This document shows positions 51,878 to 60,625 of a stretch of DNA of 64,000 nucleotides, piece after piece (the stretch's first letter is position 1; the number at the start of each line of letters is the position of its first letter). The DNA is from Labrys monachus (lineage in GTDB: Bacteria > Pseudomonadota > Alphaproteobacteria > Rhizobiales > Labraceae), in contig NZ_JAUSVK010000001.1 of the NCBI RefSeq assembly GCF_030814655.1, forward strand, positions 1,879,501 through 1,943,500, in the 5' to 3' direction. The notes below the pieces were generated by a model. That model ran no database searches. It saw only the letters and a program-made list of their open reading frames with translations, and was not told where the DNA came from. The position numbers and the translations under genes were made by a program.

Positions 51878-52573
51878 TCAGTCCAGATTGTCGCCGAGCA
51901 GGCTGAGCGTGTTCCGCAGCGAGGTGTCGAGATGGAGCCGCATGGCCTCCATGGCCTGCTGCGGGTCCTGCGCGTGCAGGGCGGCGAGGATGTTCCTGTG
52001 CTGCAGGATCGTGGTCTCGCCCGATCCGGGGCTGGGCAAGGCGCGGTAGCGGCCGCGGTCCATCTGGGCCTTGGAGATGTCGACGGCACGCCAGAGCATC
52101 GAGAGGCCGTTGATCTCGGCGATGTAGCGGTGGAACTGGTCGTCGAGACGGATGGCGTCGGCAAAGCGCCGGCGCATGATGGCGGTCTCGTGCAGGGCGA
52201 TGATGTCCTCCAGCGCCTCCTCGTGCTCCCGCGTCGTCATCTGGCCGGCCGCCCGCCTGACGCTCTCCATCTCCAGCGCATTGCGGATGATATAGGCCTC
52301 CTCGAGCGCCTTCCGGCTGATCTCGGTAACGAAGGTGCCGTTCTGCGCGAAGACGTTGATGAGGCCCTCGTCGCTGATCCGCTTGACGGCCTCCCGCACG
52401 GGCGTGCGCGAGACGCCGAGCTGTTCGGCGATCTCGATCTCGTTGACGGGCTGGCCGGGGCGCAATTGCCCGATGATGATCAGGCTCCGCACGAGCTGAT
52501 AGATCTGGTCCCGCAGCGGCGCACGCCGGTCGAGGCTGACCCCCTGCAGCTGAATGCTCGGCCCATCGCTCAC
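51878..52573 (-). CDS. GntR-family (FadR subfamily) transcriptional regulator
   Basis: A 231-aa regulator. The N-terminal winged helix reads LRDQIYQLVRSLIIIGQLRP, VNEIEIAEQLGVSRTPVREA and LINVFAQNGTFV; the all-helical FCD domain follows with RNALEMESVRRAAG and the metal-site histidines in LDDQFHRYIAEING, HRNILAALHA and MRLHLDTSL. The start is GTG at 52573 behind a strong GGAGG at the right distance, which outweighs the longer frame to 52699. It is divergent from the ribose-type importer operon and is its likely repressor. Confidence 0.92.
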   Translation of the reverse strand: MSDGPSIQLQGVSLDRRAPLRDQIYQLVRSLIIIGQLRPGQPVNEIEIAEQLGVSRTPVREAVKRISDEGLINVFAQNGTFVTEISRKALEEAYIIRNALEMESVRRAAGQMTTREHEEALEDIIALHETAIMRRRFADAIRLDDQFHRYIAEINGLSMLWRAVDISKAQMDRGRYRALPSPGSGETTILQHRNILAALHAQDPQQAMEAMRLHLDTSLRNTLSLLGDNLD

Positions 52574-52876
52574 CTGTCCACCTCCGCCAATCGAAACTGC
52601 CGTTCGGTAGCACAAATCGGCGCGTAAACCGACATTCGGCTCTGCCAGGACCGGCCATCCCCCGGCGAATATGGCTCCGAGCCGGAAGAGCCTTGACACG
52701 TTACACTAATATAACAGAAAGTCTCGCCTGACGGACGGGCAATGGCATCCGCCGGAACCCACCGGCCGCCGGCGCTGCGTTCGACATCGGGAGGCCGGGC
52801 CGCCGCAGGAGGGCAACCTCACCGGGCGCCGTCGTCCCCTAAAACAAGAAAACCGCAGAGCGTCCGGGAGCGAAGC
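52574..52876. promoter_or_regulatory. Divergent regulatory region between GntR and ABC importer genes
   Basis: This 303-bp gap contains TTGACA at 52693-52698 and, overlapping its downstream side, an imperfect palindrome GTTACACTAATATAAC at 52700-52715 with GTTA/TAAC ends. The palindrome is a reasonable GntR operator and the patch is the most AT-rich of the gap. No clear -10 at standard spacing is seen. Confidence 0.4.
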
Positions 52877-54427
52877 ATGGCGATGGAACCGACGGTGTCG
52901 GGCGGCGGCGATGGGGGAGCCCTGCCGGTGCCCGCGATCGAAGCGCGGGCCATCACCAAGGCGTTCCTCGGCACCTGCGCGCTCGACGGCGTCGACTTCG
53001 CCGTGGCGCCCGGCGAGATCCATGGCCTCGTCGGCAAGAACGGGGCGGGCAAGTCGACCTTCATGAAGATCCTGTCGGGGGCCCAGCCGCCCGATTCGGG
53101 GCAGATCGTCGTCGGAGGCCAGGCCTTCCGCGCCCTCAATCCGGCGGATGGCCGTGCAGCCGGCATCGCCGTCGTCTACCAGAATGCGGAATTGCATCTC
53201 GACCTCTCGGTCGCCGCCAACATCTTCCTGGGCGCCGAACCCCGCACCCGGCTCGGCCTGCTCGACGACCGCGCGATGGCCCGCAAGGCCTCGGCGCTGC
53301 TGGCGCGGCTCGGCCTCTCCCTGCCCGTCGGCACCCGCCTCGGCGATCTCGACATCGCGCATCGCCAGCAGGTCGCCATCGCCAAGGCGGTGAGGGAGGA
53401 GGCCCGGGTCCTGCTGCTCGACGAGCCGACGGCGGCGCTCAACAAGAGCCAGGCGGACTTCCTGTTCCGGCTGATCCGCAGCCTCGCACGGCAGGGCATG
53501 GCGATCGTCTATGTCTCCCACCATCTCGACGAAGTCCTCGCCATCTCCGACCGGATCACCATCCTGCGGAACGGCCGCAAGGTGGCGGTGGTCGAGGGGA
53601 AGACGTCCGACAAGGACGGCCTGATCGCCATGATCGTCGGCCGCAGCTTCGGTGCCGTCGAGACCCATCGGGCGCCCGCCCCGCATGCCGATCCCTTCCT
53701 CACGCTCGCCCATGTGTCGCTGGCCGGCCGGCTCGACGATGTCTCGCTCTCCGTCGGCCGGGGCGAGATCGTCGGCCTGACCGGCCTCGTCGGCGGCGGC
53801 GCCAACGCGCTCGCGGCGGTCATCGCGGGGATCGACCGGGCGGACGGCGCGATGACGCTCGGCGGCGAGCCCTATGCCCCGCGTTCGATCCGCGCCGCGG
53901 TCGCCCGCGGCGTCCAGTTCATTCCCGAGGACATGCGGGGCAGGGGCCTGGTGATGCCGCTCTCCGTCGCCAAGAACATCTCCCTCGCCGCGCTTCCCAA
54001 GCTCGCCCGCGCCTGGTGCCTCAACCTCGCCAAGGAGCACCAGGCGGCGCTCGCCATGGCCGAGCGGCTCGACCTCAACCCGCGCGCCCCGGACCGGGAG
54101 GTGCGCTTTCTCAGCGGCGGCAACCAGCGCAAATCCCTGCTCGGACGGGCGATCTTCGCCGATGCCCGGCTGTTCGTGCTGGAGGAGCCGACGCAGGGGG
54201 TCGACGTCGAGTCGCAGCGCCAGATCCATGACCATCTGCGCCATCTCGCCGACAGGGGCGCGAGCGTCGTCTTCGTCTCGACCGACCTGGAGGAACTCAT
54301 CGCCCTGGCCGACCGCATCGTCGTGCTGCGCGGCGGGCGCATCGACCAGGAACTCGTGCCGGCCGGGCTGAGGCCCGAACATCTGCTGGCCGCCATCCAG
54401 ACCCAGAGCACCGGGAGTCCGCACTGA
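52877..54427 (+). CDS. Sugar ABC transporter ATPase, RbsA/MglA type
   Basis: A 516-aa double-domain ATPase of the ribose/galactose importer class. The first domain has Walker A GKNGAGKSTFMK and Walker B VLLLDEPTAALNKS with the degenerate signature AHRQQVAIAKAV. The second has a degenerate Walker A (GLVGGGANAL), signature LSGGNQRKSLLGRA and LFVLEEPTQGVDV. The ATG at 52877 follows GGGAGCG. The stop overlaps the permease start (TGATG). Confidence 0.94.
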   Translation: MAMEPTVSGGGDGGALPVPAIEARAITKAFLGTCALDGVDFAVAPGEIHGLVGKNGAGKSTFMKILSGAQPPDSGQIVVGGQAFRALNPADGRAAGIAVVYQNAELHLDLSVAANIFLGAEPRTRLGLLDDRAMARKASALLARLGLSLPVGTRLGDLDIAHRQQVAIAKAVREEARVLLLDEPTAALNKSQADFLFRLIRSLARQGMAIVYVSHHLDEVLAISDRITILRNGRKVAVVEGKTSDKDGLIAMIVGRSFGAVETHRAPAPHADPFLTLAHVSLAGRLDDVSLSVGRGEIVGLTGLVGGGANALAAVIAGIDRADGAMTLGGEPYAPRSIRAAVARGVQFIPEDMRGRGLVMPLSVAKNISLAALPKLARAWCLNLAKEHQAALAMAERLDLNPRAPDREVRFLSGGNQRKSLLGRAIFADARLFVLEEPTQGVDVESQRQIHDHLRHLADRGASVVFVSTDLEELIALADRIVVLRGGRIDQELVPAGLRPEHLLAAIQTQSTGSPH

Positions 54428-55398
54428 TGTCGCAAACCGTCCTGACCGGCCTCGAGGGCCGGGTGCAGAAGAGCTCTCCGATCCGCGCCCTGGGCGTCGG
54501 CCGCTTCACGCTCCTGCTCGTGCTCCTCGCCATCATCGTCGTGACGGCCATCGGCAATCCGCGCTTCCTGTCCGCCAACAACCTGTTCAACATCCTCTTC
54601 CAGGTCTCGACGCTCGGCATCGTCGCCGCAGGGCAGACCGTGCTGCTGGTCGCCGGGGGGCTGGACCTGTCGGTCGGCGCGGCCCTGTCGGTGGCGGGGC
54701 TCTCCACCGCGCTCACCGTCGTGGGGACCGGGTCGACCCTGCTCGGCGTGCTGGCCGGCCTTGCCGCGGGAACGGCGATCGGCACGCTGAACGGGGCGCT
54801 GGTCGCCACCAACCGCGCGACGCCCTTCATCGTCACCCTGGGCACCATGACCTTCCTGCAGGGCATGGCGATCGTCATGTGCAACGGCAGCCCCGTCAAC
54901 GGCGTCGACACGCTCTTCGACATCTTCAGCACGGGGAGCGCGTTCGGCGTGCCGTTCCCGATCTATGCGCTGCTCGCCGCCGTCGCCACGATCTACCTCG
55001 TCCTGCGCTTCACCATGCTGGGCCGCTACGCCTTCGCCATCGGCGGCAATGAGGAGGCGGCGCGCCTCTCCGGCATCCCGGTGCGGCGGGTCAAGATCGG
55101 CCTCTACGCCCTCAGCGGCCTGATGGTGGGCGTGGCCGGCGTGATCCTGACGGGCATCCTCGATTCCGGCCTGCCCAGCATGGGCAACGGCTATGAACTG
55201 CGGGCGATCGCCGCCGTCGTCATCGGCGGCACTCCGCTGGTCGGCGGGCGCGGCACGGTGATCGGCACGCTGGGCGGCGTCCTGCTGCTCGGCCTCGTCA
55301 GCAACAGCATGAATCTTCTCGGCGTCGGCGCCAATTACCAGAGCGCCGTGCTGGGACTGATCATAACGGCGGCCGTCCTCCTGCAGAAGAAGCGTTGA
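54427..55398 (+). CDS. Sugar ABC transporter permease, RbsC type
   Basis: A 323-aa inner-membrane permease with 8-10 helices. The family stretch GQTVLLVAGGLDLSVGAALS is present, with ATPFIVTLGTMTFLQGMAIV, AIGGNEEAARLSGI and the C-terminal AAVVIGGTPLVGGRGTVIGT. It forms the membrane channel with the ATPase before it and the binding protein after it (48-bp gap). Confidence 0.94.
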   Translation: MSQTVLTGLEGRVQKSSPIRALGVGRFTLLLVLLAIIVVTAIGNPRFLSANNLFNILFQVSTLGIVAAGQTVLLVAGGLDLSVGAALSVAGLSTALTVVGTGSTLLGVLAGLAAGTAIGTLNGALVATNRATPFIVTLGTMTFLQGMAIVMCNGSPVNGVDTLFDIFSTGSAFGVPFPIYALLAAVATIYLVLRFTMLGRYAFAIGGNEEAARLSGIPVRRVKIGLYALSGLMVGVAGVILTGILDSGLPSMGNGYELRAIAAVVIGGTPLVGGRGTVIGTLGGVLLLGLVSNSMNLLGVGANYQSAVLGLIITAAVLLQKKR

Positions 55399-55446
55399 AC
55401 GCAGCGGGCACGGCTTTCGATCCAGAAAAGTCAAGGGAGGACGACA

Positions 55447-56445
55447 ATGAAGAAATCCACGATGGCCCTCGCGGCCGTGGCGCTCGGGGCGCTCATCGCC
55501 CCCACCTTCGCGCAGGCTGCCGAGAAGACGATCGCCTTCATGCGGGGCGGGCCGGATCCCTATTACCAGTACGGCATGAACGCGGCCCAGGCGGCCGCCG
55601 ACAAGCTCGGCGTCAAGCTGGTGACCTACACCGCCAACAACGATCCGACACAGGAACTGGCCAATGTGCAGGATGCCATCACCAAGGGTGTCGACGGCAT
55701 CCTGATCTACGCGGTCTCGCTGTCTTCCGAGAAGGCGGCGATCGCGCAGGCCCAGCGGGCCGGCGTGCCGATCTTCTTCCAGTATGGCTACGACCCCTCG
55801 CTGCTCAAGAATGCCGCGGGCTTCATGGAGATCAACCTCTTCAAGTTCGGCGAGCCGGTCGGCGAGGCGCTCGGCAAGCAGGTTCCCGACGGCGAGGTGG
55901 CGATCGTGACCGGCAAGCTCGGCCGCGGCGACGCCGAGGCTTTCGCCAACAGCTTCAAGGACGGGTTGAAGGCGGTGGGATCGAAGGCGAGCGTCGTCGC
56001 CGAGGTGGCGGCGGATTGGGACCGCCAGAAGGCGCTGGATGCGACGGCCCAGATCCTCACCGCCCATCCCGACGTCAAGGCCATCTACGCCGCCAATGAC
56101 GACATGGCGGTCGGCGTGTCGATCGCCATCGACCGCGCCGGCAAGACCGGCAAGATCCTGCTCGGCGCCTGCAACGGCGCGCCCTACGGCATCGACCTGA
56201 TCAAGCAGGGCAAGATGACGATCACCAACAGCAACCCGCCTTCGATCGCCTCGGTCCAGTCGCTCCAGCTGCTTCTGGCCGTCATCGACAAGAAGATCGA
56301 ACCCGGCCAGTTCTATGCCGCGCCGACCCAGCTGATCACCAGCGCCAACATGGACACGGCGATCCCGTGGGATGCCAAGCCCGACCAGGTCGCCGCATGG
56401 CTGGCCCAGCCGCTGCCGCAGCCCTCGCCCGGCCCGACCAATTGA
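55447..56445 (+). CDS. Sugar ABC transporter substrate-binding protein, RbsB type
   Basis: A 332-aa periplasmic binding protein (Peripla_BP_4). It has a Sec signal peptide (MKKSTMALAAVALGALIAPT, cleavage after FAQA). The type I fold shows FMRGGPDPYYQYGMNAA, ANVQDAITKGVDGILIYAVS, IYAANDDMAVGVSIAIDRAG and a proline-rich C-terminus. AAGGGAGG precedes the ATG. The ligand is probably a monosaccharide, considering the epimerase gene that follows. Confidence 0.94.
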   Translation: MKKSTMALAAVALGALIAPTFAQAAEKTIAFMRGGPDPYYQYGMNAAQAAADKLGVKLVTYTANNDPTQELANVQDAITKGVDGILIYAVSLSSEKAAIAQAQRAGVPIFFQYGYDPSLLKNAAGFMEINLFKFGEPVGEALGKQVPDGEVAIVTGKLGRGDAEAFANSFKDGLKAVGSKASVVAEVAADWDRQKALDATAQILTAHPDVKAIYAANDDMAVGVSIAIDRAGKTGKILLGACNGAPYGIDLIKQGKMTITNSNPPSIASVQSLQLLLAVIDKKIEPGQFYAAPTQLITSANMDTAIPWDAKPDQVAAWLAQPLPQPSPGPTN

Positions 56446-56449
56446 GCGC

Positions 56450-56478
56450 GGACGGGCCGCCTCCGGGCGGCCCGGTCC
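56450..56478 (+). terminator. Stem-loop after the binding-protein gene
   Basis: GGGCCGCC at 56454-56461 pairs perfectly with GGCGGCCC at 56466-56473 around a 4-nt loop, and GGAC/GTCC extend the stem with one bulge. It begins 5 bp after the stop and probably stabilises the binding-protein message or attenuates the epimerase gene. Confidence 0.55.
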
Positions 56479-56524
56479 CTGCCGGACCATGGCCGCGGCA
56501 GCCCCCGCGACGGAAGGAAAGCGC

Positions 56525-57379
56525 ATGAAGATCGGCTTCAACCTGCTGCTGTGGACCGCGCATGTGCAGCCCGAGCACTGGCTCCTCCTCGAGGAGATCA
56601 AGCGCTGCGGCTATGACGGCGTGGAAATTCCGGTCTTCGAAGGCTCGCCCGCCCATTACGCCGAACTCGGGCGCGAGTTGGAGCGGGTCGGCCTCGAAGC
56701 CACCGGCATCGCCCTCTTCCCCAGCCTCGACATGAACCCGATCGGCGCCGATCCGGCGCAGCGGGCGGCTGGCCTCCGGCATATGGCGTGGATCCTCGAA
56801 TGCACCGCCGCCATGGGCGGCAGGCTGGTCGGCGGCCCGCTCCATTCGACGCTCGGCCATTTCTCCGGCGAGGCGCCGACGCGGGAGGAGCGTGAGCGCG
56901 GCATCGAGTTCCACCGCGCCGCGGGGGACGTCGCCGGGCGGCTCGGCGTGCGCGTGGCGATCGAGGCGCTCAACCGCTTCGAATGCTATTTCCTCAACAC
57001 GATGAGCGACCTCGCCGCCTATCTCGATGCGGTCGACCATCCCAACATCACCGGCATGTACGATACCTTCCACGCCAATATCGAGGAGAAGGACCCGATC
57101 GGCGCCGTCGCCGCCATCCGGCGCCATCTCGGGCACATGCATGTCTCCGAGAACGACCGCGGCACGCCCGGCAGGGGCCATATCGACTTCGCCGCCACCT
57201 TCGAGGAGCTGAAACGGTCCGGCTATGACGGCTGGATCACCATCGAGGCCTTCGGCCGCGCGCTGCCGCCGCTGGCCGCCGCCACACGGGTGTGGCGCGA
57301 CTTCTTCCCGACGCCCCGCGAAGTCTACAGCGAGGGCTACGGCCTCATCCGCCGGGGATGGGACGCGGCCCGCGCATAG
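56525..57379 (+). CDS. Sugar phosphate isomerase/epimerase (xylose-isomerase-like TIM barrel)
   Basis: A 284-aa AP-endonuclease-2-type TIM barrel, closest in pattern to D-tagatose/D-psicose 3-epimerases. The metal ligands are seen as Glu in VAIEALNRFECYF, Asp and His in MYDTFHANIEEKD, His in LGHMHVSENDRGTPGRGHID, and Glu in ITIEAFGRALPP. The start at 56525 follows GGAAGGAAAGCGC. It closes the GntR-controlled sugar importer operon and probably acts on the imported ketose. Confidence 0.9.
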   Translation: MKIGFNLLLWTAHVQPEHWLLLEEIKRCGYDGVEIPVFEGSPAHYAELGRELERVGLEATGIALFPSLDMNPIGADPAQRAAGLRHMAWILECTAAMGGRLVGGPLHSTLGHFSGEAPTREERERGIEFHRAAGDVAGRLGVRVAIEALNRFECYFLNTMSDLAAYLDAVDHPNITGMYDTFHANIEEKDPIGAVAAIRRHLGHMHVSENDRGTPGRGHIDFAATFEELKRSGYDGWITIEAFGRALPPLAAATRVWRDFFPTPREVYSEGYGLIRRGWDAARA

Positions 57380-57419
57380 GATCCGCGCATCTCCCGCAGG
57401 CTCGGCGTTTCCGCAAGAA

Positions 57420-57439
57420 GGGCGATCGGGTGATCGCCC
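57420..57439. repeat. GATC-type hairpin, similar to those after dxs
   Basis: GGGCGATC and GATCGCCC form an 8-bp stem with a GGGT loop, 40 bp after the epimerase stop. The stem sequence matches the hairpin at 51764-51784, so both belong to one small intergenic repeat family; it may also terminate the importer operon. Confidence 0.6.
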
Positions 57440-57810
57440 CACCGGGCTTTCCGTGGTGAAGCCGCTTGCTGATGATCGCCCTCCGCCGCGCGAGCGGAAG
57501 ACCGATTCGGAATCTCCCTACATTTACCACCGCATGAAGTATAGCTGTACGTTTCCGTCCGAATGATTCTGTTTTCGAGAAGCTCTGTTTCTATTTAAAT
57601 CATCGAAATTTTAAGTTAATATCTATTTTATGAGAGTAATTTCGAGTAATTTGAAAAATCATGTCAGAATATTGATCAATACCCGCCCGAAATCGGTCAA
57701 TATAATGAATGTAAATGAGTGTAATATTGTACCTATAAGTTAATACTGTCGTGTTTGCAGAGGGTGACGCAGGCGTAAATATACGAATGGTTGCTATGGT
57801 CATAATTTTA

Positions 57811-57840
57811 TTTACAATATATTGTTTTTTATAGTATATA
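57811..57840 (+). promoter_or_regulatory. Candidate promoter of the lipase gene
   Basis: TTTACA at 57811-57816 and TATATA at 57835-57840 (18-bp spacing) lie in the AT-rich island, 34 bp before the start codon. Confidence 0.5.
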
Positions 57841-57873
57841 TGCCTCATAGTGTATTTTTTAGGCAGGAGTAAG

Positions 57874-59010
57874 ATGGTTTTTGATTTCTCCGATGATCGG
57901 GTCGCTGCCGGCTATGCGATGTATGCCCTCTATGCGGAGGACATGTATCCCGAAAACAGCTACGTCTTGAACCCGCCTCTCGATCCCCGGATCGAAGCGG
58001 ACGCCTGGGACCTGAAAGGATATCTGACCGTCAACGAGCCCGTTATCGCGGGGAGCCTGAACAAGAGATGGGTCAGGGTCAACCTGAACAAGCGCGTCTA
58101 TTTCGGCTATGTCCTGCAGAGGAAGGCCGAGCCGCAGGACCTGCTGGTCGCCATCCGGGGGACGTCGGGCGGGGTCGAGTGGGCCGTCAATGCCGAATTC
58201 GTCCATCAGGCGCATGATGCCTATCCCAAATGCAAGGTCGAGCGCGGCTTCTGGTCGGTCTATGAGACGATGGCCATCGAGGACCCCCAGACCGGGGAGA
58301 GGCTCCACGACAACGCCGCCAGGGGGCTTCTCGCCTTGGCGGCCGGGCGCGAGATCGTCGTCACCGGCCACAGCCTGGGCAGCGCGGTCGGCACCTATCT
58401 CGTCGAGGCGCTGAGCGAAGGCGGGGCGAACCCGCATGTCGGCGCATGCCTCTTCGCCTCGCCGCGGACCGGCGACGTCAACTGGGTCAACCATTTCGAG
58501 CGCTCGGTGGCGGTGTACCGGGTGATCAACTACCTCATCGACATCGTGCCCCACGTGCCGCTGCACACCGACTATGCCCATCTGCTGCGGGCCGAGTGGT
58601 TCAACCCGATGGTCGCGAAATCCAGCATACGCTGCGATCCCTGGTGCAACCACCACATCGTCTGCTACGCGGCGATGCTCGACCGGGACCATGCCCGGGA
58701 CATCGTGCACGAGCACTATGCCAATTGCGTCGACCTCGACCTGCATACGCCCGACCTGGTGGCGGTCAGCGCCGGCGTCATCGTCGAGGACCTTCGCGTC
58801 CTGGAGAAGACCGTGTTCGATTTCCTCAAGGGCCTGGCGGTGTCCCACGGGGTCGAGGCGATCTCGCAGCAGGCCAGCAACGTGCCGCTCGATGCGCTGG
58901 GGCCGACGCTCGCCTCCGATCCGGTCGAGCCGCCGATGCCGCCGCAGGACGAGCCGTCCGAGCCGGCCGAGCCGATGACGGCGGAGAGCCAGCCCCGGGA
59001 CGAGCCCTGA
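57874..59010 (+). CDS. Class 3 lipase family protein
   Basis: A 378-aa alpha/beta hydrolase of the fungal-type class 3 lipase family. The nucleophile elbow is GHSLG with Ser167, the oxyanion-side strand is LLVAIRGTSGG, and the likely acid is Asp223 in NYLIDIVPHVP. His candidates follow in CNHHIVCY. There is no signal peptide or membrane helix, so it is either cytoplasmic or exported by an unknown route. The last 35 residues are rich in Pro, Glu and Asp. The start has CAGGAG in front. It follows the AT-rich island, and a local origin by transfer is possible. Confidence 0.88.
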   Translation: MVFDFSDDRVAAGYAMYALYAEDMYPENSYVLNPPLDPRIEADAWDLKGYLTVNEPVIAGSLNKRWVRVNLNKRVYFGYVLQRKAEPQDLLVAIRGTSGGVEWAVNAEFVHQAHDAYPKCKVERGFWSVYETMAIEDPQTGERLHDNAARGLLALAAGREIVVTGHSLGSAVGTYLVEALSEGGANPHVGACLFASPRTGDVNWVNHFERSVAVYRVINYLIDIVPHVPLHTDYAHLLRAEWFNPMVAKSSIRCDPWCNHHIVCYAAMLDRDHARDIVHEHYANCVDLDLHTPDLVAVSAGVIVEDLRVLEKTVFDFLKGLAVSHGVEAISQQASNVPLDALGPTLASDPVEPPMPPQDEPSEPAEPMTAESQPRDEP

Positions 59011-59037
59011 GCCCCCGGCAAGGCGCAACAGGGTAGT

Positions 59038-59058
59038 CGCGCGCTAAAGCCGCGCGCG
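59038..59058. terminator. Stem-loop between convergent lipase and AsnC genes
   Basis: CGCGCGC at 59038-59044 and GCGCGCG at 59052-59058 form a 7-bp stem with a 7-nt loop that contains most of the AsnC-gene stop codon. It fits a bidirectional terminator. Confidence 0.45.
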
Positions 59059-59481
59059 GGTGCTGCGCGGCGTGGCCAGCAGGAGATTGGTCTCCGACGC
59101 AGTGACGCCGGCGATCAGGCGGATGCGGCGCAGCACCGCGTCGAGCTCGGTCAGGCTGTCGGTGCCGAGCTCGACCACCAGATCCCACCTGCCATTGGTG
59201 GTGTGGACCGCGGTGACTTCCGGAAAGCCGCCGAGCACGCCGACGACGCGGTCCGCGGCGCGGCCTTCCACTTCGATCAGCATGATGCCGCGAACCGGCA
59301 TGGAGACCGCGTCCGCCCGCAGGATGACGGTGTAGCCGACGATATCCCCCTGCCGCTCCATCCGTTCGATGCGCGCCCGCATGGTCGCCCTGGACATGCC
59401 GAGTTCGGCTGCGAGGTCGGAGATGCTGCGGCGCGCATTGTGGCGCAGCAGGGTGAGGAGCTGGCGATCGATATCGTCCAT
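59044..59481 (-). CDS. Lrp/AsnC-family transcriptional regulator
   Basis: A 145-aa regulator with the N-terminal helix-turn-helix (DDIDRQLLTLLRHNARRSIS, AAELGMSRATMRARIERMER) and the C-terminal RAM ligand-binding domain (VRGIMLIEVEGRAADRVVGV, VTAVHTTNGRWDLVVELGTD). It is divergent from the arginase gene across a 151-bp gap, the arrangement usual for arginine-responsive control of arginine catabolism. Confidence 0.94.
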   Translation of the reverse strand: MDDIDRQLLTLLRHNARRSISDLAAELGMSRATMRARIERMERQGDIVGYTVILRADAVSMPVRGIMLIEVEGRAADRVVGVLGGFPEVTAVHTTNGRWDLVVELGTDSLTELDAVLRRIRLIAGVTASETNLLLATPRSTRARL

Positions 59482-59632
59482 TTATCAATCCGGGAGTTTC
59501 ATCCGCCATTCCGATAGGCCGATCTGTCCCTTTTGCCAATTTGATCCGTTCATTCCGCCGGCTTCGGCCCCTAAGCATGCCGTCGACGGCAAACGCCTCG
59601 GCATTGCCGCTGCTTCAAGGGAAGGGGACGCC

Positions 59633-60562
59633 GTGAATCCGTCGAGATGCATTCTGCTGGGGGCGCCCGTCCAGGAGGGAACGGGGCGGCTCGGCTGCGA
59701 CATGGGGCCGAGCGCGTTCCGGGCGGCCGGGCTCGCCGGCGCGCTGGAGGAACTCGGGCATGCCGTGACCGACCAGGGCAACCTCGTCCCGGCGGCGGCG
59801 CGTGCGCTGTGCCACCCCAATCCTGTCCTCAAGGCCCTGCCGCAGATCGCCGCCTGGACGGAGACCCTCGCCGAGGCCGCCTATCGAGCGGGCGCGGAGG
59901 GCATGCCGATCGTGCTCGGGGGCGACCACAGCATCGCGGCCGGCACGCTTCCCGGCCTGAGCCGGCGGGCGGCCGAAGCGGGGCGGGCGTTCTTCGTCCT
60001 CTGGCTCGACGCCCATCCGGACTTCCACACGCTCGACACCACGCAGAGCGGCAACCTGCACGGCGTTCCCATGGCCTACGCCACCGGCCGGCCCGGCTTC
60101 GAGGGGGTCTTCCCGCCCCTGGCCGCCCCTGTCGACCCGCGCCATGTCTGCATGATGGGAATCCGCAGCGTCGATCCGCCCGAACGCACGGCGCTGGCGG
60201 CGGCCGGCGTGACCGTGCACGACATGCGCGCCATCGACGAGAGTGGCGTCGCCATGCTGCTCGGCCGCTTCCTGCGCGACGTCGCCGCGGCGGACGGCAT
60301 GCTGCATGTCAGCTTCGACGTCGATTTCTTGGATCCCGACATCGCGCCCGGCGTCGGCACCACGGTTCCGGGCGGCGCCACCTTCCGCGAGGCGCATCTG
60401 GTGATGGAGATGCTGCATGACAGCGGTCTCGTGACCAGCCTCGACCTCGTCGAGCTCAATCCCTTCATGGACGATCGCGGCCGCACCGCGCGCCTGATGG
60501 TCGATCTCGTCGCCAGCCTGATGGGCCGGCGGGTGATGGACCGCCCCACGCGCAGCTACTGA
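59633..60562 (+). CDS. rocF: Arginase
   Basis: A 309-aa binuclear manganese arginase, hydrolysing arginine to ornithine and urea. The three family motifs are present: GGDHS near residue 97, DAHPDFHT with Asp126, His128 and Asp130, and SFDVDFLDPDIAPGVGT with Asp229 and Asp231. GNLHGVPMA is the substrate loop. The start is GTG at 59633 behind AAGGGGACGCC; the longer frame would overlap the regulator gene. Neighbouring urease or ornithine cyclodeaminase genes are not in the window. Confidence 0.95.
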   Translation: MNPSRCILLGAPVQEGTGRLGCDMGPSAFRAAGLAGALEELGHAVTDQGNLVPAAARALCHPNPVLKALPQIAAWTETLAEAAYRAGAEGMPIVLGGDHSIAAGTLPGLSRRAAEAGRAFFVLWLDAHPDFHTLDTTQSGNLHGVPMAYATGRPGFEGVFPPLAAPVDPRHVCMMGIRSVDPPERTALAAAGVTVHDMRAIDESGVAMLLGRFLRDVAAADGMLHVSFDVDFLDPDIAPGVGTTVPGGATFREAHLVMEMLHDSGLVTSLDLVELNPFMDDRGRTARLMVDLVASLMGRRVMDRPTRSY

Positions 60563-60582
60563 GCGCCGCTGGGCGCATGGTT

Positions 60583-60625
60583 GCCGCCTATGCCCGCCTC
60601 ACGCCGTCAGGCGGGCATAGGCGGC
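60583..60625. terminator. Strong bidirectional terminator-like stem-loop
   Basis: A 17-bp perfect inverted repeat (60583-60599 and 60609-60625) with a 9-nt loop lies between the convergent arginase and permease genes. The stop codon of the permease gene (60599-60601) falls at the edge of the loop, and one arm is coding sequence for its last residues (AAAYARLTA). Confidence 0.75.

Larger units (their letters stand above)
57380..57873. other. Intergenic region, 494 bp, with an AT-rich island
   Basis: The first 150 bp are GC-rich and hold a GATC-type hairpin. From about 57540 to 57873 the base composition turns strongly AT-rich, unlike the rest of the window. This part contains a 12-bp palindrome TATTGATCAATA at 57670-57681 and a candidate promoter. 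No gene is seen. Confidence 0.7.
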
